64,000 nt of DNA from Candidatus Rhabdochlamydia oedothoracis (lineage in GTDB: Bacteria > Chlamydiota > Chlamydiia > Chlamydiales > Rhabdochlamydiaceae): the NCBI RefSeq assembly GCF_019453995.1, contig NZ_CP075587.1, positions 806,001 to 870,000 of the forward strand, in the 5' to 3' direction. The notes below the pieces were generated by a model, which saw only the letters and a list, made by a program, of their open reading frames with translations, searched no databases and was not told the DNA's origin. Below, piece after piece: positions 28,391 through 38,114 of this stretch. The position numbers were made by a program, and so were the translations under genes. Every line of letters starts with the position of its first letter. Position 1 is the stretch's first letter.

Positions 28391-29517
28391 AAGTTTGAAG
28401 TGCACAGAAGAATTAAAAAAAGAATAGGCAGGCGATGAAAGAATCTCTATTGTGATTTTTAACAATCAAACACAAGGAGAGACCTTGCCTAAAGGCTACC
28501 ATCACCTAACCTATGACCAAAGATGTCAGATTTATATTTTAAAAGCTAGAGGAGATACATCTAGCTCAATAGCAAACATTCTAAAAGTTCATCATAGCAC
28601 TATTAGTAGGGAACTTAAGAGAAATAAAGGGCAACGAGGATACCGTCATCAGCAAGCTCAAGAAAAAGCATTTCTTAGAAAAAATTCTCAGCCCAATAAA
28701 AAAATGACTCCTCAAATAGTTACCCGTATTGAAGAAAAAATCAAGTTGCAATGGAGCCCTATACAAATATCCGGATGGCTTAAAAGACATGGTAAAGAAC
28801 ATGTTAGTCATGAGACCATCTATAATCATATCTGGAAAGATAAACGACAGGGAGGACAGCTTTATAGAGAGCTCCGTCATCGAGGGAAAAAATATAACAA
28901 GCAGAGAAAGGGAGCTTCTGGAAGAGGGAACATGCCTGGTCGTATAGATATTAAGCAACGGCCTTGTATTGTAGAAAAAAAGACTCGTTTAGGAGACTGG
29001 GAACTAGATACAGTCATAGGGGCAGGACATAAAGGCGTAATTGTATCAATGGTAGAAAGAACTTCCAAGCTAACTAAGCTCGCCAAAGTTTCTCATAAAA
29101 CTGCAGAGGAAGTAAGTCAAGCGTTAATTGAACAACTTAAACCTATCAAAGATTTTGTACACACATTAACAGCAGACAACGGAAAAGAATTTGCCTATCA
29201 CCAAATGGTTAGTTTCGAGCTAGAGACAGACTTCTACTTTGCAACGCCCTACCATTCTTGGGAAAGAGGCTTAAATGAGCATACAAACGGACTAGTTAGG
29301 CAATATTTTCCTAAAACACAAAGCTTTTTAGATACGACTTCCAAGGATATAGAAAGGGTGGAAACTTTACTAAATAACAGACCTAGAAAGGCTCTCAACT
29401 TCGAAACTCCACTAGAAGTGTTTACGAGATTATCTACAAACATGCTATGCTCGGGTGCACAATAGATGTTTTTTCAAGTATTTATATGTTCTTTTTTGTG
29501 CACTTCAAGGTTGAAAG
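28385..29517 (+). mobile_element. IS30-family insertion sequence, apparently intact
   Basis: The ends TTTTCAAGTTTGAAGTGCAC (28386-28405) and the inverse of CTTTCAACCTTGAAGTGCAC at 29498-29517 agree in 17 of 20 positions. They flank one transposase gene. It splits the oppA-like gene. I could not see a target duplication. Fragments of the same element lie at 30550-30943 and about 59655-59814. Confidence 0.85.
28452..29465 (+). CDS. IS30-family transposase
   Basis: The 337-residue protein starts at GTG 28452. The N-terminal helix-turn-helix reads YHHLTYDQRCQIYILKARG and then STISRELKRNKG. The DDE core is complete: DWELDTVIG (first Asp), TADNGKEFAYH (second Asp) and HSWERGLNEHTNGLVRQYFP (Glu). 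Length and motif order are normal, so this copy may be active. Confidence 0.92.
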   Translation: MIFNNQTQGETLPKGYHHLTYDQRCQIYILKARGDTSSSIANILKVHHSTISRELKRNKGQRGYRHQQAQEKAFLRKNSQPNKKMTPQIVTRIEEKIKLQWSPIQISGWLKRHGKEHVSHETIYNHIWKDKRQGGQLYRELRHRGKKYNKQRKGASGRGNMPGRIDIKQRPCIVEKKTRLGDWELDTVIGAGHKGVIVSMVERTSKLTKLAKVSHKTAEEVSQALIEQLKPIKDFVHTLTADNGKEFAYHQMVSFELETDFYFATPYHSWERGLNEHTNGLVRQYFPKTQSFLDTTSKDIERVETLLNNRPRKALNFETPLEVFTRLSTNMLCSGAQ

Positions 29518-30272
29518 GGCCTTTTTCGATAGTATGGATTGTTAGTGAAAACGATTTGATCGTTTTGCTTAAAGCTTTCCAATAGGAAAGGTCCATTGCA
29601 CACGAATTGAGCGCCTGTTTGAATTGCCCAATTAGGGTTCTTTCGGTCTAGTTCAACATGTATAGGAACAAATCTAGGGAGCGTAAACAGTTTAAGAAGG
29701 TAAGGAGTCGGGTGTTCTAGCTCAATCACTAGGGTTTTTTCATCAACGGCTTTAATGCCTACCTCACTTAAAGAAACAAGTCCTTTTTTAGCGCTTTCCG
29801 CATTTTTAATAGGAGCAAACAAATAATCCCCCATCGAAGGAAACTTGGGATCAAGAATATCTTTCCACGACTGTTCAAAATCATAAGCAGTAACAGGCTT
29901 ACCATTAGACCAGTAGTTGTCTCCTAGCGTAAATGTATAGGTAAGTTTATCATCCGATACGGTATATGACTTAGCTTGAGCAAATTTGATGGATCCATCG
30001 GGATATCTCTTAGTAAGACCTTCAAACAGCAAGAAAATCATTTGCGAAGAATAAACATCGCCGGCTTTACGAGGATCAAACGTCTTAGGAGATGTTTTCA
30101 TGTTTAAGTTAAGCATAGACAAGCCATGTTGGGATAAAGCTGAAGAAGTTAGCGCGGAAATACAGAGAATAGCAAATATAACAATCAGTGTTTTTCTATT
30201 AAAGGACCATCTTGGTTTTTTAACGATACAAGAAAGAATCGTCAAAATTCCGTGAAGTTTTTTGCATATCAT
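29505..30272 (-). pseudogene. oppA: Oligopeptide ABC transporter substrate-binding protein, N-terminal half (split by IS30)
   Basis: The first 255 residues of an OppA-like protein: a membrane/signal segment at about 29-48 (TLIVIFAILCISALTSSA) and then LNLNMKTSPKTFDPRKAGDV. FEGLTKRYPDGSIKFAQAKS and FTLGDNYWSNGKPVTAYDF follow, all standard for the family. It breaks after NNPYYRKRPF, where the IS30 inverted repeat begins, and the matching second half is at 27354-28390. The N-terminal 28 residues before the signal are unusually long. It may still yield a truncated exported protein. Confidence 0.85.
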
Positions 30273-30549
30273 ATTAAAGAATAATTATAAATTTTATAAA
30301 GACATATTTTCCGATAAAACCGCATATTCCACAACAACAAAAAAAATTTAAGTTGGTTCTATCAGTGTAGCTACGGATAAAGATATTGTCTTTATCCCCT
30401 CTAGAAGGATAGTTTTTAGAAACTCTCCTGCGCTGAAAGGCAAGGGATAAAAAAGATGGAGTTCATCATTAGTAAATTGGCTAGCCATGCCCCATAATTT
30501 CTAAGCAACGCTTCCTTTAGGAAATTGAATTCCGTGCGGAATAACCTTA
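30273..30549. other. Non-coding stretch upstream of the split oppA
   Basis: I see no gene here. It should hold the oppA promoter on the minus strand. The right part (from about 30420) has no recognisable content and borders an IS30 fragment. Confidence 0.4.
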
Positions 30550-30943
30550 GTAGAAAGAACTTCCAAGCTAACTAAGCTCGCCAAAGTTGCTCATAAAACT
30601 GCAGAGGAAGTAAGTCAAGCGTTAATTGAACAACTTAAACCTATCAAAGATTTTGTACACACATTAACAGCAGACAACGGAAAAGAATTTGCCTACCACC
30701 AAATGGTTAGTTTCGAGCTAGAGACAGACTTCTACTTTAAACACAAAGCTTTTTAGATACGACTTCCAAGGATATGGTAAAGGGTGGAAACTTCACTAAA
30801 TAACAGACCTAAAAAGGCTCTCAACTTCGAAACTCGAATAGAAGTGTTTAGGAGATTATCTACAAACATGCTATGCTCGGGTGCACAATAGATGTTTTTT
30901 CAAGTATTTATATGTTCTTTTTTGTGCACTTCGAGGTTGAAAG
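30550..30943 (+). mobile_element. IS30 3' fragment
   Basis: The sequence follows the IS30 copy from 29051 to its right end at 29517, including the terminal inverted repeat. About 60 bases coding for the ATPYHSWERG region are deleted, so the Glu of the DDE triad is lost. Small substitutions (for example a stop in TTTTTAG) make it non-coding. Confidence 0.85.
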
Positions 30944-31016
30944 GGCCAGTTGGCAAAAAAAACCAAAAAGTTTTAGAATCAACCCACTCCATCACACTTT
31001 GGGACTAAACATCTTA

Positions 31017-31746
31017 GAGCCTGTTTAAAATCTTTTCAAAAGTAGAGCAATAAAAGCTAGCACCACCATATTCAGGCTTGTATGTAGTTTTCTTTCGCAA
31101 TTTTTCCATAGCCTGCGACATTTTTCTATCCACGCAAAAGAACGCTCTACAACCCATCTTTTGGGAATAACTGTAAAAGTATGAAGTGTATTTCTTTTGG
31201 CTATTTCTACTATACATCCTAATATCTCCTGCACACTCTTTGCAAATTTTTCTCCAGAATATCCTCCATCTGCTAAAACATTTTTTACACAGAACAAATT
31301 GTTTTTATGTAGTGAAAATGCTTCTATACACCCATTTCTGTCAGTGATATTAGCGGTGGTAATGTGAATCGCATGAGGAAGCCCTTGGCTATCGACTGCT
31401 ATATGTCTTTTTATTCCTGATATTTTTTTCCCTGCATCATATCCTTTCTTCTCCGCTTTTTTATTCCAAAGATGGAAATAATAATAACATAATTCCCATT
31501 TAGGATAATCTATGGGTAACATACGCCACTGGCAACCACTTGTTAAAATGTACAAAATTCCACAAAAAATATCATATAGATCAACTCTTCGTGGACGTGT
31601 TTTTTTGCGTGTAGACTCAAGTATTAGATGGATTTTGCTAAATTGTTTACGAGAAATATCGCTTGGATAAGAGCGGGTCATAACTACCTCCAAAGGTTTT
31701 ATGAAAACTATCATTATACCTTACTAAAAAGATTTTAAACAGGCTC
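31017..31746 (-). mobile_element. IS5-family element A (IS427-like), complete ends with internal deletion
   Basis: Both ends carry the inverted repeat GAGCCTGTTTAAAATCTTTT and are flanked by TTA on each side (31014-31016 and 31747-31749), a three-base target duplication typical of this IS5 group. It lies between the accessory region and tal. Other copies: 7216-7540, 37122-38702, 48532-48695, 53980-54253. Confidence 0.88.
31025..31714 (-). CDS. IS5-family transposase lacking the first catalytic Asp
   Basis: The 229-residue frame has the N-terminal RSYPSDISRKQFSKIHLILE and GCQWRMLPIDYPKWELCYYY, then jumps from LWNKK to AEKKGYDAGKKISG. The copy at 37122-38702 shows what is missing: about 38 codons that include IDAQ.VKNTD, the first Asp of the DDE triad. 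The second (NVLADGGYSGEKF) and third (VVERSFAWIEKC) motifs remain. The deletion is in frame, so a full-length but catalytically dead protein could be made. Confidence 0.85.
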   Translation of the reverse strand: MIVFIKPLEVVMTRSYPSDISRKQFSKIHLILESTRKKTRPRRVDLYDIFCGILYILTSGCQWRMLPIDYPKWELCYYYFHLWNKKAEKKGYDAGKKISGIKRHIAVDSQGLPHAIHITTANITDRNGCIEAFSLHKNNLFCVKNVLADGGYSGEKFAKSVQEILGCIVEIAKRNTLHTFTVIPKRWVVERSFAWIEKCRRLWKNCERKLHTSLNMVVLAFIALLLKRF

Positions 31747-31758
31747 TTAGGTAATAAT

Positions 31759-32718
31759 CTATTTTATCTTTTGCTCAATCAATTTTCTTAATTTTAAACT
31801 ATCCTTAGCAAAAACGCGAATCCCTTCTGAGAGCTTCTCTGTTGCCATAGCATTTTCATTAAGATGCCAACGGAAAGATTGCTCATCTAATATAATTAGA
31901 TCAGAGATGGTTTTTTTTGCTGTTTTAGGATCAAGTTTTCGCTTTAGAGGTCCTTCTAGATTTTGTAGTTCAGCGAGTAATTTAGGAGTAATAGTCAATA
32001 GATCACAGCCAGCCAATTCCAAGATTTCATCCGTATTGCGAAAACTAGCACCCATGACTTGGGTTTTATAACCCATTTTTTTATAATAGTTATAAATAGT
32101 TGTAACAGAGACAACACCTGGATCTTCGGTAGGGGAATAAGAGTCTTTTTTTTCCTGCTTTTTATACCAGTCCAAGATACGACCTACAAAAGGGGAAATC
32201 AGAGTAGCTTTTGCTTCTGCACAAGCTACTGCTTGTTCCAAACTAAAAAGCAGGGTCATATTGCAGTGGATACCTTCTTTCTCAAGTTGTTTGGCAGCTT
32301 TAATACCTTCCCATGTAGAAGCTAGTTTAATCAGAATGCGGTTGCGCTGGATACCAGCTTCTTCATATAAAGCAATTAAATAACGAGCTTTTTTGATACT
32401 TTTTTCTGTATCAAAAGAAAGATGAGCATCGATTTCTGTAGATACGCGTCCTGGGATAATTTTTAAAATTTCCAAACCGAAATTCACGAATAACTTATCG
32501 ATAATGAATGCAATTAAAGTAGAGCCTGTTTGTTTGGTTTTTAATCCTGATTGGATAGCTTCTTCGATTAAGAATTGATATTCAGGTTTGTTAGAAGCTG
32601 CGAGAATTAATGAGGGGTTAGTCGTTGCATCTGTCGGTAGGTAAGTTTTAATTTCTTCAATTTCTCCCGTATCAGAAACAATGGTTGTTACTTTTTTAAG
32701 TTGCTCGAGCTTATTCAT
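31759..32718 (-). CDS. tal: Transaldolase
   Basis: At 319 residues this is the length of TalB-type enzymes. The Schiff-base Lys lies in [20 protein letters not shown], with TTNPSLI at the N-terminus and [12 protein letters not shown] later. Transaldolase moves a dihydroxyacetone unit between sugar phosphates in the non-oxidative pentose phosphate pathway. In Chlamydia tal sits directly by rpoC in the opposite orientation to this one relative to the V-ATPase cluster, and the two blocks have been pulled apart here. Confidence 0.96.
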   Translation of the reverse strand: MNKLEQLKKVTTIVSDTGEIEEIKTYLPTDATTNPSLILAASNKPEYQFLIEEAIQSGLKTKQTGSTLIAFIIDKLFVNFGLEILKIIPGRVSTEIDAHLSFDTEKSIKKARYLIALYEEAGIQRNRILIKLASTWEGIKAAKQLEKEGIHCNMTLLFSLEQAVACAEAKATLISPFVGRILDWYKKQEKKDSYSPTEDPGVVSVTTIYNYYKKMGYKTQVMGASFRNTDEILELAGCDLLTITPKLLAELQNLEGPLKRKLDPKTAKKTISDLIILDEQSFRWHLNENAMATEKLSEGIRVFAKDSLKLRKLIEQKIK

Positions 32719-32790
32719 ATAAACCTTTATTATTAGTAAAGCAAATGGTAACGAACACAGAGTTTAAGGAGAAGTAAAAAAATTAAAAAT

Positions 32791-33249
32791 TTAGAAAGAG
32801 AATTGAACAGGGTTTATTAATTTAGAAAAGGTTTGTAATTTTTTAAAATTTTCTTGAAATTCAGTGGGTTTTATTATGGATTGATAACCACCGATTGCAA
32901 TTTGTACTTCTTGGTTATTTTCTAATGCTTGTAAAAAAAAGGTAAGACATTCTAGAGATAAGAGTATCTTTTGCCCGCCTTCTAGACAATAAGCAGCAAA
33001 TTGCTGGGATGCTTCTTTTGTGATAAGTTTAATTACAGCTGATTGCTTGATTGTGTGAGGATAGAGATTCAAATAAGCTTTCATGTTGCTTCCTATACAC
33101 ACGATCTCTAGATCTATGCCGCTCATGCGGTCTATATAAGATAGCTTGTTTGAGCAATGTTCTTTGCAGTCTGAGTAAAGGTGCTCTATTTGCCAGTTTG
33201 AAAAATGACCGCAGCTAAAAAGTGTAAGGAGAAAAAAAACAGATCTCAT
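32791..33249 (-). CDS. Putative lipoprotein of unknown function
   Basis: This 152-residue protein has a short hydrophobic start ending in a lipobox-like LTLFSCG (Cys at residue 13), so it may be lipidated and exported. The rest contains several Cys and no family I recognise. It overlaps the upstream gene (33246-33992) by 4 bases and precedes tal by 72 bases. The three are probably one transcript. Confidence 0.6.
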   Translation of the reverse strand: MRSVFFLLTLFSCGHFSNWQIEHLYSDCKEHCSNKLSYIDRMSGIDLEIVCIGSNMKAYLNLYPHTIKQSAVIKLITKEASQQFAAYCLEGGQKILLSLECLTFFLQALENNQEVQIAIGGYQSIIKPTEFQENFKKLQTFSKLINPVQFSF

Positions 33250-33992
33250 TTCAAGTAACTTATATGGAGCTGTTCACGAATAGATCTTAAGACAATCATT
33301 TGCCAATAGGCTCCTAGTGTTTGACAGTCTTCCAGCACTTTTTTCTGCAATGGCAACCAATATAGCTCTTGAAATTCTGTTTGGTTAAACATCTCTTCAA
33401 AATCGGTTTTCTTGGCGAGTAAAGCATTCCATTTTTCTAAAAGAGCGGTTTCTAATTGCTCTAAATATGCTTTTAATTCTTTAGGAAGGGATACATACAG
33501 ATCGCAAGTACAAGTAAAAGACTTAAGCGTTTTTTGAAAAACTTCTAAGTGGCTAGGGAACTCTTTTTTTAAGGCTGTTGTGGTTAATATATAGGCTTTA
33601 TTTTCTTTAATGAAAATAAGCTGCAATTTGCGTAAAGGGCCGTATTTAGTTTCCGTATCGATTTGTAAAAGATGGGCTGGACCAGCTTGTGTTTTCATTA
33701 AGCCCATGCTGCGCCAGCTTGTTTTTCGAGTTTTTTCATAGATGGCTTGTACCGCTTTTAAATACTCGGCAAGGTCCACTTTTATTTCTTCAACTGCCAA
33801 GATAACAGAAGGCGCAAGGGCTTGTTTGGTTTTACCGATAAAAGCAACTTTAACCCTTGGGGCCAGTATTTTAGGATCAGCAAAATCCCAATTAGGAGGA
33901 GGAGTAAAAAAACAAGAAGGCTGACCTGTGGTAATACAGAAACAAGAAGGGGAAAATAAAAGAGAAAATAAAAGAAGGCATATTTTATACAT
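33246..33992 (-). CDS. Exported protein of unknown function, next to the tal / V-ATPase region
   Basis: The 248 residues begin with a clear signal peptide (MYKICLLLFSLLFSPSCFC). A domain of alternating strands follows (PPPNWDF, VKVAFIGKTK, RKLQLIFIKENKAYILTTT), ending with FQKTLKSFTC. The PPxxW start and the strand pattern recall PsbP/Mog1-like folds, which is weak evidence. In Chlamydia a hypothetical protein of this size (CT311) lies between tal and atpE; position suggests it may be the counterpart. Confidence 0.6.
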   Translation of the reverse strand: MYKICLLLFSLLFSPSCFCITTGQPSCFFTPPPNWDFADPKILAPRVKVAFIGKTKQALAPSVILAVEEIKVDLAEYLKAVQAIYEKTRKTSWRSMGLMKTQAGPAHLLQIDTETKYGPLRKLQLIFIKENKAYILTTTALKKEFPSHLEVFQKTLKSFTCTCDLYVSLPKELKAYLEQLETALLEKWNALLAKKTDFEEMFNQTEFQELYWLPLQKKVLEDCQTLGAYWQMIVLRSIREQLHISYLK

Positions 33993-34208
33993 TAGATTTT
34001 AAACCTCTATTATGTCTTTAGATTTAAAAGTTTATAAAAAAGCATCTTATATAAAAGAGAGAGTTTTTGTGAAGAAAAATCTCTAATTCAAAGAGTATGT
34101 AATTGTTTTTATTAAATATAATCAAGGTATAAAAATTATTTAATAGATCATTTATATTCGATATTTGATATAATTATTGAAAATTACAACTAATTTATTT
34201 CAAAAAAT

Positions 34209-37088
34209 ATGATTCAGTCTATAAAAAGTTTTTTAAAACCTACTTATTACATTTCAGAAGAAGATAAGCAGCTGAAAGCAAGTGTTCAGATGATTTCTGA
34301 TCACAAACAAAAAGGTGGCTTGAATGATCATGCCCGAGCTGTGGCCCAAGCTGTACACAGCATAGCGCTTGCAACCCTTGTTAATACTCCTTATTACCTC
34401 GCATTAGGAAGTAAAAATTTATGTTTAAACTGTATTCATTTGAATCTTGAGCACATGGTTTTAGGGCACTATAAATCTGCCATGCAAAATTTGATCTATT
34501 CCGTTATTGCCACGATTTATGCGGCGATGGGAATTTTCATTCCTTCTGTTCTTGATGGATTTAAGATGGGGGAATCTCAACCTGATGATCTCAATCCATC
34601 TCCTGATTCCGGTATGCCGAGTGTTACAAACCAAGAGGAATCTGAAAGATCTGAAACAAGAAGCTTTTTTAATACATCTCTTGGTTTTAGAGATCAAAAT
34701 GGGATTGATAATGAACATGAAAGCAGAAATTCTATGCCTTCTCAGCTAAACTCCATACAGACATTGTCTATAGAACCTAAATTAGATAGCTTATCAGTTA
34801 GTGGTGGTTGGACAGTGATACCTAATATTGAATCCTTTGTAATTAAATCTACTAATATTCGTCTCCGTGACATGATTGGAGCCTACGGAGTTAACTTGGA
34901 AAGACAAGCTTATCGCACTGCTCTTAATGAGTATATTCGCATTCTTTGGGATGACTTTAACATAAATGTCAATGAAAGGCTTGGGGTAATTGAAAATTGG
35001 CTTAAAGGTCCGGCTCATCAAAACAATCCAATGATTAGCGCTCTTTACCGTACTTTACTCTGTTTAATAAAGCCTATTGCTTATTATAATGATAAAAGTC
35101 TTATCTATACTCATGCAAAAGAGCAATATGAAAAATATGTCACCTCACTGCGTGAGATAATTGCAACAGAGCAATATCAAAGCATCCGACAAGACCCTAA
35201 TCTGAACGGAGATCTTAAAGAATGCCTTACTCTTACCCGCGCGCTTTGTGAAGCTCGTTTCCGTTCTGAAAACCATGGACTTCTACGCAGTCTCCTTCAG
35301 CTTCATGAAGATGAGTATGATCGACTACATCCTAAAAGAAAAGAGATCCCCGCTATAACCAGAGAGAATTTCGCTCGGGTCATAATAGCAAAAAACGAGA
35401 AGGTAAACGAAGCTCCTGCTTCAATGAAAGTTTCCTTAACTCAGAGAAGCTGTCGGATGGCTTATGGAGCTGTTGGGTTTGAAGATTTTTTAATGACAGA
35501 TATTCCATTCCTGCGAGGAAAGCAAGTTTTCGTAAATGATCAGGGAGTGGAACGTAGCTTCTATTACATGCGTCATCCAACACCACATGTTGAGGGTTCT
35601 CCAGCTTGGATTACATTAGGAGCCATGTCAAGAATGCTTGGTTCAGCTTACATCGAATCAGGTGAAGCCATTGCTCCTGAGTTCGAAGGAATGTTGGGGG
35701 CGATAGCAGAGAGAAAAGAATCTTACCTTATTCAATCACACCAAAGACTAAATGATTTAGGTAAAGTAGAAAACGAAGATAGTCGATCACAAACCCTTTA
35801 TCGCTTGCAAGAGAGTCATAAAAATTTTCATGTGGTCTTTCAGGCTGTGGAAGGCGATCTCTTTGATCGCATTGGCTCTTACGCAAAAATTACGACATTT
35901 GCAGATTTGAAAGAAGAGATTAAAGCATCTTTTGAATATGAAAAGCGTGATACAAGCCCTAATCGCTTACCAGCTTGCCTTGAGAAAGATGAAGAATATC
36001 GCGGTGTCATAGATCAACTTCTCAATCAGGTTCATCAAACCTTATTTGAAGGACGTCCTGATATTTCTTTCGATGGACAAGATCCAACGCAACCTGGAAT
36101 AGACTATCCTAATCGCGAATGGCAAGCATTTATCTTAGCCTTCTATATTTTACAAGGGGATGATCTTAAGTTCCGCTTGCCGAATGTGAAGTACTTTTGC
36201 ACAAACTGTAAGAACTTCTTTGACCGAGGAGGAAACCGCGCAATGGCCGAAGATCGCCTGCATCAAGAGATGAGCGAAAAAGAAGTTACAAATGAAGATC
36301 TTGAAGCAACCATTACTAATCTTATTCCTGTTCCTCTTCAAAGTAAAGGCAAGGCTGTTATCGAAAAGCGTTTGAAGCCAGGACTTGCTTTAGCAGAAAT
36401 TTTAGCAGCGCTTCCTGTAGCAGATAGGCAACGCTTGCAAGAAATACGTTTTAAAGAAGGATATAAGCCAGAACGTTTTGAAGTGAGTAAAAAAGAGCAG
36501 CGTGCTGTTCCTCTTATTGAAGATGTGTGTACACTTCAAGAGATGCAAGAGGTGCTCAGAGCTTTACAAGGAAGGTCTTATTTGATTGTAGATAATGATA
36601 TTGTTCAAAAAAACTGGGAGACTTACCAAGGAAAAGATCAAAGCTATTTATTTGATCAGATAGATTCAGATTTAAAACGTTCTACAGTGTATGTGGATGG
36701 GACTTGTTATAATGGTCAAGTCTGGTACCCTGGAACAACAAAATACAATGCGGAAGGAATTTTTGAATACTTAATAAGTCGTGGGATAAGTGAAAAGGTT
36801 ACTCTTCAAGCAATGGCTCAAATGCAGCAAGGTATTTTTGTAGAACCTTTTAATGGCTTACAAGAAACATTTAAACATGATCATTTGGATCTATCTATTC
36901 TTCAGGGCAGAGAGAAACACACAATTCTTGCTCAAGTAGAAACAGACAGCATTATAATTGAAGCAAAAAAAAGCTTTAGATTTTTAAGCGCAGAACATCT
37001 AGCTGCTGTTTTTGATGTAACGATATGCGCTAAGATTCCTAAAGATGGAAGTGCTCCTAATGGTCGCTGGACTTGGGCAGTTGCTTAA
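34209..37088 (+). CDS. Large protein with CX5R phosphatase-like motif, candidate phosphoinositide phosphatase effector
   Basis: The family of this 959-residue protein is not known to me. Residues 1-115 have conserved-looking hydrophobic segments (ALATLVNTPYYLALG and LIYSVIATIYAAMGIFIPS). A Ser/Asn-rich linker follows to about residue 205, then a long globular part. At residue 667 it reads FCTNCKNFFDRGGNRAMAE. Cys667-x5-Arg673 with Lys after the Cys and Asp before the Arg matches the CKxxxDR signature of SopB/IpgD/INPP4-type phosphoinositide phosphatases. The usual Ser-Gly/Ala and Thr are replaced by Asn-Phe-Phe and Gly. No signal peptide is seen. It is flanked by tal genes on one side and an IS on the other. 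Function as a host-directed phosphatase is an inference from the motif. Confidence 0.65.
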   Translation: MIQSIKSFLKPTYYISEEDKQLKASVQMISDHKQKGGLNDHARAVAQAVHSIALATLVNTPYYLALGSKNLCLNCIHLNLEHMVLGHYKSAMQNLIYSVIATIYAAMGIFIPSVLDGFKMGESQPDDLNPSPDSGMPSVTNQEESERSETRSFFNTSLGFRDQNGIDNEHESRNSMPSQLNSIQTLSIEPKLDSLSVSGGWTVIPNIESFVIKSTNIRLRDMIGAYGVNLERQAYRTALNEYIRILWDDFNINVNERLGVIENWLKGPAHQNNPMISALYRTLLCLIKPIAYYNDKSLIYTHAKEQYEKYVTSLREIIATEQYQSIRQDPNLNGDLKECLTLTRALCEARFRSENHGLLRSLLQLHEDEYDRLHPKRKEIPAITRENFARVIIAKNEKVNEAPASMKVSLTQRSCRMAYGAVGFEDFLMTDIPFLRGKQVFVNDQGVERSFYYMRHPTPHVEGSPAWITLGAMSRMLGSAYIESGEAIAPEFEGMLGAIAERKESYLIQSHQRLNDLGKVENEDSRSQTLYRLQESHKNFHVVFQAVEGDLFDRIGSYAKITTFADLKEEIKASFEYEKRDTSPNRLPACLEKDEEYRGVIDQLLNQVHQTLFEGRPDISFDGQDPTQPGIDYPNREWQAFILAFYILQGDDLKFRLPNVKYFCTNCKNFFDRGGNRAMAEDRLHQEMSEKEVTNEDLEATITNLIPVPLQSKGKAVIEKRLKPGLALAEILAALPVADRQRLQEIRFKEGYKPERFEVSKKEQRAVPLIEDVCTLQEMQEVLRALQGRSYLIVDNDIVQKNWETYQGKDQSYLFDQIDSDLKRSTVYVDGTCYNGQVWYPGTTKYNAEGIFEYLISRGISEKVTLQAMAQMQQGIFVEPFNGLQETFKHDHLDLSILQGREKHTILAQVETDSIIIEAKKSFRFLSAEHLAAVFDVTICAKIPKDGSAPNGRWTWAVA

Positions 37089-37320
37089 GGTTTCTGTTTA
37101 AGCTTTATTCAATCGATCTTAGAGCCTGTTTAAAATCTTCTCATTAAGGTATAATGATAGTTTTCATAAAACCTTTGGAGGTAGTTATGACCCGCTCTTA
37201 TCCAAGCGATATTTCTCGTAAACAATTTAGCAAAATCCATCTAATACTTGAGTCTACACGCAAAAAAACACGTCCACGAAGAGTTGATCTATATGATATT
37301 TTTTGTGGAATTTTGTACAT

Positions 37321-38112
37321 GAACCTATCTTGAATTAAATTTACTGTTTTAAAGATACTTGCCGACTTAAGAAATTCATCCAATATCCCAGTAGTCCAAA
37401 CATTAATAGTCCGTTCCAATATATTGCCTTTCTTTCCCAGCGCACTGTAAGACGACGGAAGCATGTCTTTAACCAAGAAATCGTTCTCTCAACGACCCAA
37501 CGTTGCTTTTCAAGGTAGCAAATGCCTTTTATCTTATATCCCTTAGTGTTTCTTTTCCGAGCTATCAGAGGAAAAACCTCATGGGAAAGAACATCGATAC
37601 GTGTTTGCTCTGAGTCATAACCTTTATCTGCTTCAAGTATGGGTACTTTTCCCTGATTCCATGCTTTTTTAATGAAGGGAATGACTTTCCTAAGCAGAGG
37701 GATCACTTGTTTTTTCTCATCCCCGGATGCTGATGTAAAAGTGATTGCAAGAGGCTTTCCTGATTTTTCTACCAGTAAATGCGATGTCACGCCTTTACCT
37801 TTGTAGCCATAATCAACTTGCTCTCCTCCTCCGCGTCCGCTGGAAAAAAAAACCATCTACAGAGAGTCTCTGGGCATCAATACACCCCAGCTGTTCGGCA
37901 AGCTTAAGCAGCTCTTCTAAAAATTGATCTAAAAATCCAGGCGCTAATTTTCTTCCATAATGGTTACGATTTACCCATTTTTCCATTTGAGGTTCGAGTA
38001 TTTTAAACTGTTCTTCATTTAATCCTTGCTTGCTCATGTCATCTGTCTTTAGTTAAAAAATAAAAAGATCTGGTATCATAGCGAAAATTTATATTCAATT
38101 CAAGATAGGTTC
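37321..38112 (-). mobile_element. Second IS5-type element (element B) nested inside element A
   Basis: Inverted ends GAACCTATCTTGAATT (37321) and AATTCAAGATAGGTTC (ending 38112) enclose a minus-strand transposase; AT flanks both sides. About 45 bases of element A are missing at the insertion point compared with 31500-31545. Confidence 0.85.
37341..38037 (-). pseudogene. IS5-type transposase of element B, frameshifted and internally deleted
   Basis: Two overlapping frames make one protein. The first (37813-38037) starts MSKQGLNEEQFKILEPQMEK and reaches RLSVDGFF. The second (37341-37856) continues SSGRGGGEQVDYGYKGKGV to the C-terminus with ILEADKGYDSEQ and VVERTISWLKTC. All three DDE residues are present across the two. 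The shift falls in a nine-base A/T homopolymer at about 37847-37855, so it could be an indel or a slippage site. The usual TGCQW-type middle part between GRKLAP and GFLDQF is missing in frame. Confidence 0.75.
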
Positions 38113-38114
38113 AT

